Assembly: GCA_902464485.1 (NCBI GenBank)
Contig: CABQJJ010000012.1
Coordinates: 1-32,441 of the forward strand
Length of the DNA: 32,441 nt
Direction: 5' to 3'
DNA from: an uncultured Collinsella sp.
Lineage (GTDB): Bacteria; Actinomycetota; Coriobacteriia; Coriobacteriales; Coriobacteriaceae
Shown: positions 5,950 through 14,800 of the stretch, piece after piece
Layout: every line of letters starts with the position of its first letter
Position numbering within the stretch: position 1 is the first letter of the stretch
Notes under the pieces: generated by a model
What the model was told of the DNA's origin: nothing
What the model saw: the letters and a program-made list of their open reading frames with translations, nothing else
Database searches by the model: none
Made by a program: the position numbers and the translations under genes

Positions 5950-6475
5950 ACGTACGGGAGAGCCGGCGATGGGCAAGACACTAATATATAGGCATCGATG
6001 CCCAACAAAAATTGAAGCGTCACAAAGAGCTAAATTGCATATTATTCTAAAGGTATGGTTAATTAAGTACCTTTAATTGCAGGTATAACCGTTCATCGAT
6101 TTGTTGCCCAAATTGTTAAATGTATATTCGCAGTAAAAAGAAATAGTTTTATGAATATCAGTAGAATGTAAGCATATCGGTATGCTGCCCAGCTGCTCCA
6201 AATTGGGCATCTGAGCTTACGGTTTATACTGCCGCCTCAAAAGATGTTTGCGTTAACACCTCGCTGACCATGGATAACGGCGCTCAAATCCCCAAAACCG
6301 TTCGCCGCCCACCGCTCGATAAACGGATTGTTTTAAGTTACAACTAAAGTGGGTTTTTAGTATCAGTCCACTCTGTGTCGAGGCTACGCAGGGTGCGTTT
6401 ACGCAACGCGTGGACGAGCAAGCCGCAATAGACAACGGTCGTCTTTGCGGAGCTTTAGAAAGGGGCGCTGCTGCC
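5950..6475 (+). promoter_or_regulatory. Long AT-rich upstream region of the GH2 gene
   Basis: About 526 bp without a supportable gene. It is AT-rich from about 5980 to 6170 and again around 6310-6370. It contains the palindrome annotated at 6048-6075, a further AGGTATA half-site-like match at 6081-6087, a cluster of short stems at 6168-6220 (GTAAGC/GCTTAC enclosing AGCATA/TATGCT and GCCCA/TGGGC; the outer and first inner stems overlap, so they compete), and a TATACT hexamer at 6225-6230. The transcript leader is probably long, since the chosen start is at 6476. No riboswitch family is recognised. Confidence 0.4.
6048..6075. promoter_or_regulatory. Candidate operator: perfect 8-bp inverted repeat
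   Basis: TAAAGGTA (6048-6055) and TACCTTTA (6068-6075) are exact reverse complements around a 12-bp AT-rich spacer that contains TTAATTAA. The geometry (arm centres 20 bp apart, about two helical turns) suits a dimeric DNA-binding repressor or activator controlling the glycosidase genes. The regulator is not in the window. Confidence 0.5.
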
Positions 6476-9400
6476 ATGGTAAGTAACGGTCGTGTAGTTA
6501 GGTGGGCACGGGGGGCGGTGTGCGCGGCGGCATTTGCGGCGGCTGCGTTCACCCTTCCCGTAGCCCAGGCGTGGGCAGCGGGCGATGTTTCGCCCGAGCT
6601 GCGCTCGCAGACGCAGACTCAGATGAGTTCTGCGCCCGAGATCGCTTATGTGAGCAACGTGAGCGATCCGTCTCAACGTACGGTTTCGTTTAACGACAAC
6701 TGGAAATTCAACCTGGGCGACGCCAGCGGCGCTCAGGCCGGCTCTTTCGATGACTCGTCGTGGCAGTACGTCACGCTTCCGCATGACTACAGCATCGATC
6801 AGGACTATGCGTCCAACCTCGAGGCCGAGAGCGCCTATAAGCCGGGCGGTATCGGCTGGTATCGCAAGAGCTTCTTTGTCGATAGCGCTCTTGCGGGCAA
6901 GCAGATTCGCATCGATTTCGATGGCGTCTACATGGATGCCACCGTTTGGGTCAACGGCACCGAGCTGGGCAACCATCCGTATGGTTACACACCCTTCTCG
7001 TTCGACCTCACCCCGTACCTCAAGACGGGCGAGGAGAATACCATCGCCGTCAAGGTCAACCATCAGGTTCCTTCCAGCCGTTGGTACTCCGGCTCGGGCA
7101 TCGGCCGCAATGTCGACCTCGTGGTGACCGACAAGGTTTCTGTGACCAGGGACGGTGTCCACGTGAGCGCTCCTCAGCTCCAGAGCGAGAACGGTGGCAA
7201 CGTGACCACCAAGCTCTCGTCCACCATTGTTAATAATGGTGACAAGGACGCCAACGTGACGCTCGTGCAGACCATCTTCCCTAAGGGTGGCAAGGTCGAG
7301 CAGGCCATCGGCACCGTGACCACCGACGCTCAGGCTGTCGCTGCAGGCAAGTCCAAGACTATCGAGTCTCAGATCAGCGCTGCCAACCCGAGCCTCTGGT
7401 CCACCGAGGCTCCCAACCTGTACACGGTTCGCACCGAGGTCAAGGTTGATGGCAAGGTCGTCGACACGTATGACACGGTGTTCGGCTACCGCTGGTTTAA
7501 CTACGACGTCACCAACGGCTTCTCCCTCAACGGCAAGAATGTCAAGCTCAAGGGCGTCTGCATGCACCAGGATCAGGGTGCCCTGGGTTCCGTCGATAGC
7601 CGTGCGGCTGTCGAGCGCCAGGTGCGTATCCTGAAGGAGATGGGCTGCAACTCCATCCGTACGTCTCACAACACGCCGTCTCGCGTGCTCGTTGAGGTGT
7701 GCGAGGAGCAGGGTATCCTGCTCGACGAGGAGATCTTCGACGGCTGGACCGATGCGAAGAACGGCAACAGCTTCGACTACGCTCGTTTCTTCAATAAGAA
7801 GGTCGGCGACTCCAAGATCATCGGCGCCAAGTCCGATCAGGTCTGGGCCGAGTTCGATCTTAAGGCGACCATCGCCCGTGACTTTAACTCTCCCTCGGTC
7901 ATTATGTGGTCCGTGGGTAACGAGATGATCACCGGCGGCACCAAGCCGTTTGACGAGACTGCTCAGCTCAACCTTATCAAGTGGACCAAAGAGGCCGACA
8001 CCTCTCGTCCCGTGACGCTTGGCGACAACCAGCTCAAGGGTGGCTCGTGGAATTATCATCCCGACAACCTCGCCAACGCTGGCGGTCTGATCGGCATTAA
8101 CTATGCCGACGGCAGCAGGTATGATCAGCTGCATCGCAACAATCCGACGTGGAAGTTCTACGGTTCCGAAACGGTTTCTTCCGTTAACAGCCGTGGCGTT
8201 TATAACACGCTCGGCAGCATGGCCGATGCGGGCGGACACCAGCTCACCTCCTATGACACGTCTTACGTGAGCTGGGGCCACACGGCCTCCCAGGCATGGT
8301 ATGACACCATCACTCGCGACTTTGTTGCCGGTGAGTATGTCTGGACCGGCTTCGACTACCTGGGCGAGCCCACCCCGTGGAACGGCGTTACTGCCGGCGT
8401 CCAGGGTGGCGACTGGAGCATCGCGCCGAAGAACTCCTACTTTGGCATCATCGATACCGCCGGTCTGCCCAAGGATACGTTCTATCTGTATCAGAGCCAG
8501 TGGAACGACAGCCTGCACACGCTGCATATCCTTCCTGCTTGGAAGAGCGGCATGGTCACGAAGGACAACAGCGGCAAGGTCAAGGTCGTTGTCTACACCG
8601 ACGCCGCCGGCGTTGAGCTCTTCTTTACGCCTAAGGGCTCCACGACTCCGCAGTCGCTGGGCAAGAAGACGTTTACCAAGAAGACCACCGCTGCTGGCTA
8701 CACCTATCAGATCTATGAGGGTGAGGGCAAGAGCGGTAAGACGGCCGAGAACCTCTGGCTCAGCTGGAATGTTCCGTATGCCGATGGCACCATTACCGCC
8801 AAGGCCTATGACGAGAGCGGTCACGTTGTCTCGACCGAGAACTGGGATGGCCGTCAGAGCGTGACGACCACCGGTGCTGCCGCCAAGCTCGACGCTTCGG
8901 TCGATCGTGCCGATCTTTCTGGCAAGGGCGACCTGGCTTATGTCACCGTGAGCGTCAAGGACCAGAACGGCAACATCGTTCCCGACGCCAAGAACAACGT
9001 GAAGTTTAAGGTCAGTGGCGCAGGCGAGCTCGCCGGTATCGACAACGGTAGCTCCCCCGACCATCAGTCCTACCGCGACAACAACCGTAACGCCTGGGCT
9101 GGTCAGCTGGTGGGCATTGTGCGTTCCAACGGCAAGGGTGGCGACATCACCGTTACCGTGACTGCTGACGGTCTCGCTTCCAAGACGGTGACGATCTCCT
9201 CTACGGGTTCCAGCGATCCTGCTGCTCCCAAGTCGATTTCGAGCCTGCTCTACTCCCGTTTCTACTATGTAAAGACGGGCAGCGAGCTTTCCCTGCCCAA
9301 GCAGGTTGACGTCAACTACTCTGACGGCACGTCCGAGAAGAAGAACGTTGCCTGGGACAACATCAACAAGGACGCTCTCTCCAAGCCTGGCACCTTCCAG

Positions 9401-11794
9401 GTTTCCGGCGAGGTCGAGGGTGCCAAGGTCTCTTGCACCGTAACCGTGCTTGATGAGGTCGCGGCGCTTCTGAACTATTCGGCCACCACTCCGGTTGGTA
9501 CCGTCGCATCGCTTCCCGATGCGCGTCCTGCCGCTATGGCCGACGGCACCGTCCTTAATGCGAGCTTCCCCGTTAAGTGGGAGACTCCGGCCGAGGATGC
9601 CTACAACAAGGCCGGCACGGTGACCGTCAAGGGCACCGCCAATGTCTTTGGTAAGGACCTGACTGTTACCGCTACGATTCGCGTTCAGAACGAGAAAGTG
9701 ACCATCGGTGACAACGTCGCTAACTGCGGCGCTCTCATGAGCGTCACGCAGAGCGTGCCCGAGAACAAGCAGTCTGACTCCCTGGCCGCTATCAATGACG
9801 GTGTTACCGCCTTCACTCCGGGTGCTGGCGACGGCAGCGCCAATACCACCTGCTGGTCCAACTATGCTTATGCACAGGAGGGCAACACCAAGTCGAGCGT
9901 GACCTTCAACTACAACACCCAGCAGCGCCTGGGCCGCGCCGTGGTGTACTTCGTTGAGGATTCTTGGTCTGCAAGCTATCCCGATGCCGGCACCACCAAG
10001 GTCGAGGTTTCCGAGGATGGCAAGACTTGGCGCGAGGTCACTACGACCGAGACCATCGGTTCTGCCAACAACCGCGTTAAGCCCTATACCTACGAGTTCG
10101 AGCCGACGCTCGCTACGTTCGTGAGGTTCACCTTCACGAATAAGAACGTGACGCTCCCCAACGCCAAGCCCTGCGTCTGCATCACCGAGATCCAGCTGCT
10201 CGAGGCCAAGGGTAGCTTCGACACCAATACCGATGCTGCGCTCGATAGCCTGACGGTCAACGGCAAGAAGCTGAGCGCCAGCAATCTCGAGAAGGGCAGC
10301 TATTCCACTGCCGCCCTCTTTGCGACGGTTGAGGCCGTTCCGGCCAAGAACACCGCCGTTACCGTGCTGCCGGCTCACGACAACAAGATCAACATCATCC
10401 TTGAGTCCGAAGACCACGCTACGCGCAAGACCTTTGTCATCAACCTGGCTGCTGACAGCAGCTCGAGCGTGCTGCCCGACGACAACGATGAGCGCGACGT
10501 TCCCAATGAGGACATCAAGAACAAGGCTGCTGGCAGCGAGTTGAACCCCGCTTCTGGCAACGAGGGTCCCGTCGAGTTTGCGTTCGATAAGAACAACGCC
10601 ACGTACTTCCATACCAATTGGAGGAACGGCTTTAAGCCCAGCGCCGATCAGCTGTGGGTCTCTATGGAGCTCAAGGAGGCCACGAGCGTCGAGGCACTGC
10701 GCTACCTGCCGCGTAACTCCGGTGGCGACGGCGGCTACAACGGCATCGTTACCGATTACGAGATTCAGTATCGCGAGAACGAGTCCGACGAATGGAAGAC
10801 CATTTCCACTGGTCACTGGAAGGGCTACAAGGACGAGGGCTTTGAGATGGGCTGGCGTGTTGCTCAGTTCGATCACCCCGTCACGGCTAAGTACTTCCGC
10901 TTTAAGGCCAACGGCACCCAGGCTGCCAGCGGCGACAATGAGCACATGAGTGCCGCCGAGATCCGCCTGCGCAAGACGAGCCCGGCTACCGAGATCAAGG
11001 CCGAGCAGGTTGCTGCTGCTGATGCCCTTGAGGTCGCGAACATCAACGACGAAGAGGACATCAAGGCTCAGATCGCCAAGACGGTCGAGGTTACGGTCGA
11101 CGGCGAGAAGCTCACCTATGGCCTGGACTACAAGCTTGGCTTTGAGATGGGCGACGTGAGCGAGAACGGCCGTCAGGTCACCGTTACCGTGACCGGCATC
11201 GAGGACTACACGGGTTCTGTCGATAAGGTCGTAAACGTTACCGAGACCAAGCCGACGCTCGAGGGCATTGCGGTGAACGCCGATGCCGCCAAGCGCGCTT
11301 ACACCGAGGGCGACAAGCTCGACCCGACCGGCCTGGTTCTGACGCTGTCCTACAGCAATGGCACCACGGACCAGGTTGAGTACAGCGAGTCGACCAAGAA
11401 CGACTTTACGTTCAATCCGAGTCTGGACACGGAGCTGACGGAGAATGGCAACCTTGAGGTGACCGTTACCTATGGTGGCAAGTCCAACAGCTACGTCGTT
11501 ACCGTAAGCAAGAAGGCTCCGACCAAGCCGGACAAGCCCAACCCCGATCAGCCTAAGCCGGAGCAGCCCGGTGGCGGTAACCAGGGTTGCAACGGCAACC
11601 AGGGCAACACCGGTAATACCGGAAACAAGCCCGATGCATCTACCAAGCCCAGTGCCTCCGGCAAGCCCGGTAAGGGCAACGGAGTCATGCCCGGCACGGG
11701 CGACTCCACGCTGATCGCAGTTGCGATGGCTGGCTTTGCTGGCGTGGCGGCTATCGCTTGGGGCATCGTTGCCCGCAAGCGCCGTCAGAACTAG
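6476..11794 (+). CDS. Cell-surface GH2 beta-galactosidase, multimodular (BgaA-like)
   Basis: The 1772-aa secreted enzyme is predicted to remove terminal beta-linked galactose from host glycans. Signal peptide 1-34 (cut near AWA|AG). GH2 sugar-binding domain about 69-225, Ig-like domain about 230-335, TIM barrel about 340-640. The acid/base is Glu483 in WSVGNEM and the probable nucleophile is Glu565 in YGSETVS, 82 residues apart, as usual for GH2. A DUF4982-like and further Ig-like part follows to about 905, then two Big_4-like domains (about 920-1072), two F5/8C (CBM32-like) domains (about 1078-1245 and 1345-1500), and a Big_3-like domain (about 1594-1680). A Gly/Pro/Asn linker leads to MPGTG at 1738-1742, a hydrophobic helix and RKRRQN. 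I chose ATG 6476 for its AGAAAGGGG site and the signal peptide, not the upstream GTG 6410. The architecture resembles pneumococcal BgaA and bifidobacterial BbgIII; LacNAc specificity is inferred. Confidence 0.92.
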   Translation: MVSNGRVVRWARGAVCAAAFAAAAFTLPVAQAWAAGDVSPELRSQTQTQMSSAPEIAYVSNVSDPSQRTVSFNDNWKFNLGDASGAQAGSFDDSSWQYVTLPHDYSIDQDYASNLEAESAYKPGGIGWYRKSFFVDSALAGKQIRIDFDGVYMDATVWVNGTELGNHPYGYTPFSFDLTPYLKTGEENTIAVKVNHQVPSSRWYSGSGIGRNVDLVVTDKVSVTRDGVHVSAPQLQSENGGNVTTKLSSTIVNNGDKDANVTLVQTIFPKGGKVEQAIGTVTTDAQAVAAGKSKTIESQISAANPSLWSTEAPNLYTVRTEVKVDGKVVDTYDTVFGYRWFNYDVTNGFSLNGKNVKLKGVCMHQDQGALGSVDSRAAVERQVRILKEMGCNSIRTSHNTPSRVLVEVCEEQGILLDEEIFDGWTDAKNGNSFDYARFFNKKVGDSKIIGAKSDQVWAEFDLKATIARDFNSPSVIMWSVGNEMITGGTKPFDETAQLNLIKWTKEADTSRPVTLGDNQLKGGSWNYHPDNLANAGGLIGINYADGSRYDQLHRNNPTWKFYGSETVSSVNSRGVYNTLGSMADAGGHQLTSYDTSYVSWGHTASQAWYDTITRDFVAGEYVWTGFDYLGEPTPWNGVTAGVQGGDWSIAPKNSYFGIIDTAGLPKDTFYLYQSQWNDSLHTLHILPAWKSGMVTKDNSGKVKVVVYTDAAGVELFFTPKGSTTPQSLGKKTFTKKTTAAGYTYQIYEGEGKSGKTAENLWLSWNVPYADGTITAKAYDESGHVVSTENWDGRQSVTTTGAAAKLDASVDRADLSGKGDLAYVTVSVKDQNGNIVPDAKNNVKFKVSGAGELAGIDNGSSPDHQSYRDNNRNAWAGQLVGIVRSNGKGGDITVTVTADGLASKTVTISSTGSSDPAAPKSISSLLYSRFYYVKTGSELSLPKQVDVNYSDGTSEKKNVAWDNINKDALSKPGTFQVSGEVEGAKVSCTVTVLDEVAALLNYSATTPVGTVASLPDARPAAMADGTVLNASFPVKWETPAEDAYNKAGTVTVKGTANVFGKDLTVTATIRVQNEKVTIGDNVANCGALMSVTQSVPENKQSDSLAAINDGVTAFTPGAGDGSANTTCWSNYAYAQEGNTKSSVTFNYNTQQRLGRAVVYFVEDSWSASYPDAGTTKVEVSEDGKTWREVTTTETIGSANNRVKPYTYEFEPTLATFVRFTFTNKNVTLPNAKPCVCITEIQLLEAKGSFDTNTDAALDSLTVNGKKLSASNLEKGSYSTAALFATVEAVPAKNTAVTVLPAHDNKINIILESEDHATRKTFVINLAADSSSSVLPDDNDERDVPNEDIKNKAAGSELNPASGNEGPVEFAFDKNNATYFHTNWRNGFKPSADQLWVSMELKEATSVEALRYLPRNSGGDGGYNGIVTDYEIQYRENESDEWKTISTGHWKGYKDEGFEMGWRVAQFDHPVTAKYFRFKANGTQAASGDNEHMSAAEIRLRKTSPATEIKAEQVAAADALEVANINDEEDIKAQIAKTVEVTVDGEKLTYGLDYKLGFEMGDVSENGRQVTVTVTGIEDYTGSVDKVVNVTETKPTLEGIAVNADAAKRAYTEGDKLDPTGLVLTLSYSNGTTDQVEYSESTKNDFTFNPSLDTELTENGNLEVTVTYGGKSNSYVVTVSKKAPTKPDKPNPDQPKPEQPGGGNQGCNGNQGNTGNTGNKPDASTKPSASGKPGKGNGVMPGTGDSTLIAVAMAGFAGVAAIAWGIVARKRRQN

Positions 11795-11797
11795 CGC

Positions 11798-11850
11798 GCC
11801 CTGATAGACGCGCCCCTTATAAGGAGGGGCGCGTCATCGTGCGTCAGGGC
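11798..11850. terminator. Two-layer hairpin between the GH2 and GH20 genes
   Basis: A perfect 10-bp stem GACGCGCCCC/GGGGCGCGTC (11807-11816 with 11826-11835) lies inside a second stem GCCCTGA/TCAGGGC (11798-11804 with 11844-11850). There is no clean U-tract directly after it, only CATCTATTTTGT further on. It may be a terminator, an attenuator or an mRNA 3'-end stabiliser for the GH2 transcript. Confidence 0.6.
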
Positions 11851-11896
11851 ACTTCATCTATTTTGTAAGACATAAAGACAGGAAGGGAACGTGAGT

Positions 11897-14800
11897 ATGA
11901 CGGTACATAAGACCAAACTGCTTTGGCGTGTAACCGCCACGATTGCCTGCGTGTTTGCAATCGTGTTGGCGTCTTCGCTGCTCTATGCTCGACCTGCTGT
12001 GGCGGTTGAGGCAAATCTTGCCCTCAATAAAACCGCTGTAGCGGATAGCGAGGAGGCGAATTCGGTTCGTGCGGCCCTGGCCGTTGACGGCAACGACTCC
12101 ACGCGTTGGGGTAGTGCCGAGGATAACGCCGGTGGCGCCCATTGGATTTATGTCGACCTCGGGTCTTCCAAGACCGTAAAGAGGGCGACGATCAAGTGGG
12201 AGTCCTACAAGGCAACTGGCTATAAACTTCAGTATGCGACGGGCAATACTGCCCCCGCCGCCAATAGCGCCGACTGGAAAGACGTCCACACGTCTACCAA
12301 TCGCCCGGCATCGCTTACCGATGCCATTACGTTTAACGCCCCCGTGACGGGACGCTTCTTCCGCCTGTACGTTACGGGCTTTACGAGTTCCGATCCCAAG
12401 GGCGCTGTTCCCGAGTGGCCCACCATCGCGGTTAACGAGTTCGAGCTCTACGGCGATGAGACCGCTGCTCCCTCTACCCAGGATCCGCAGCAGAATGTTG
12501 CTCGCGGCAAGAACGCTGTCGCTGACGGCCAGGAGGCAAGCACCCTTGGCGCCGCCAAGGCCGTTGATGGCGATACGTCTTCTTCGAGCTCCCGCTGGGC
12601 GAGTGCGGTTGACGCTACTGCCTCCCAGGACGGCGGTCCTCACTGGATCTATGTCGATCTGGGCCAGCAGCGCGACGTAAAGTGCGTCCGCGTGTTCTGG
12701 GAGCTGCGCAAGGCCAAGGGCTATAAGATTCAGATCGCTAATGGCGCGACCGCTCCGGCTGCCGATAGCTCTGACTGGCAGACCGTTTACACCAACGACG
12801 GTCATCCTGCAAGCAAGACCGACCTGATTACCCTTGACCAGGTGCATCAGGCCCGCTTTGTCCGTCTGTATATCGATCACAACACCTATGCCGACCCCGA
12901 TGGCGGTGTCGCATGGGGCAACGTTTCCATCTTTGAGCTCGAGGTCTATGGCGGCACGCCCAAGATGGACATGAACGGCCTGGCCGATGCCATCAAGGTC
13001 GAGGCTCCCAAGAAGGGCGATACGCAGCTCAAGGTCACCCTGCCGACCTCCGACGAGTACGACGTCACCTATAACGGTACCGACTACGAGCAGGTTATTG
13101 GCGCTCAGGCCGAGGATGGAACCATCCCCATCTATCAACCGATCGTCGATACGCAGGTCAAGGCCTCTTTTAAGGTGACCAAGAAGAGCGACAAGAACAC
13201 CTATGCGTTCAAGGAAATCCCCGTTACCGTTCCTGGTAAGTTTCAGGTCGAGGCGGGCGATAACGTCGCTCCCGAGGTTCTGCCGCAGCTTCGTGAGTGG
13301 AAGGGCCGCTCCGGTTCCTTTGCTCCTACTGCGCAGACGCGCGTTGTTTACGACAACGATGAGTTCAAGACGGCCGCCGACGAGCTGGCCGCCGATTACA
13401 AGGACCTGTTTGGCTCCGAGCTTGCCGTCGTAAAGGGCGGCGCCGCCAACGCAGGCGATATCTTCCTGTCCAAGACCACTGACAAGTCCCTTGGTCTTCA
13501 GGACGAGGGCTATCTCATGGAGATTGGTGACTCCGTGAGCGTTAAGGCCGAGACCAAGACCGGTGCCTACTGGTCTACCCGTACCATCCTGCAGGCCCTT
13601 AAGACCGGTAACGGTTCTATCCCGCAGGGTGTCACCCGCGATTATCCGCTGTATAAGGTGCGTGGCCTGATTCTCGATGTGGGTCGTAAGACCTTCTCGC
13701 TCGACTGGCTCAAGCAGATGAGCAAGCAGCTCTCCTGGTTCAAGCTTAACGACTTCCAGGTCCACCTTTCCGACAACTACATTTGGGTCGAGGAGTATTC
13801 TGACGACACCGTTAACACCGCTTACAACGGATTCCGTCTGGAGTCCGACATCAAGAAGGGCGGCAACAACGGTAAGAACAAGGCCGATCTGACGAGTACC
13901 GACGTGTGGTACTCCAAGGCCGATTTCCGTGAGTTCATCAAGCACTCGCGTGACCTCGGTGTCAACATCGTCCCCGAGTTCGACATGCCGGCACATTCCC
14001 TGGCACTCACCAACGTGCGTCCCGACCTGCGTACGCCTAAGTCCATGACGCATCGCGGCAACGACCACCTTAACCTGGCCGGAAAGTACGATGAGTCCCT
14101 GGCCTTTGCGCTTTCCATCTGGGATGAGTACCTTACCGGTTCCAATCCCGTCTTCGACAACCAGACCATGGTTCACATTGGTGCTGACGAGTACGAGGCC
14201 GACGGCAACGCGTATCGCAACTTCGTCAACGACCTCTTTAAGCACATGGAGGATTCGGGCCGCACCGCTCGCGTGTGGGGCAGCCTCAGCTGGATCAAGG
14301 GTTCCGTTGACGTTCAGGGTAAGGGCGCTGCCGGTCAGCACCGCCAGATGAACCTCTGGAGCAAGGACTGGGCCAAGATGGACGAGATGTACAAGCTCGG
14401 CTTTGACCTGATCAACTGCATCGACAGCAGGTACTACATCGTTCCCAACGCCGGTTATTACTTCGATTACCTCAACGACAACACTATCTATAACTCTGCG
14501 ATCAACAACTACAACAACGTTACGATTCCTGCTGGCGACGAGCAGATGATCGGTGGTGCCTTTGCCGTCTGGAACGACATGTGCGGCAAGAAGGAAAATG
14601 GCATCTCCGAGTACGATGTCTACGATCGCATCACCAACTCCGCGGGTCTGTACGCCGCTGCTACCTGGGGCAAGGGCTCTGCCGACGTTTCCGGCGCCAA
14701 GGCTACGGCCAAGAAGCTCGGCGACGCTCCCAACACCAACTTTGGTTACAAGACCACGGCCAACGCCGAGGGCACCGTCATGCAGCTTGGCATGGACGAT

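Noticed and set aside
6410..6475. Upstream GTG start for GH2
   Set aside because: It would add 22 residues before a normal signal peptide; ATG 6476 has the AGAAAGGGG site.
6455..10945. Antisense ORF of 1496 aa opposite the GH2 gene, and similar ones at 11858-15973, 18730-22731, 25447-27975 and 28427-31222
   Set aside because: The sense strand shows clear conserved glycosidase domains. The antisense frames stay open because the sense genes rarely use TTA, CTA and TCA codons. Their products are low-complexity, without recognisable motifs or ribosome sites.
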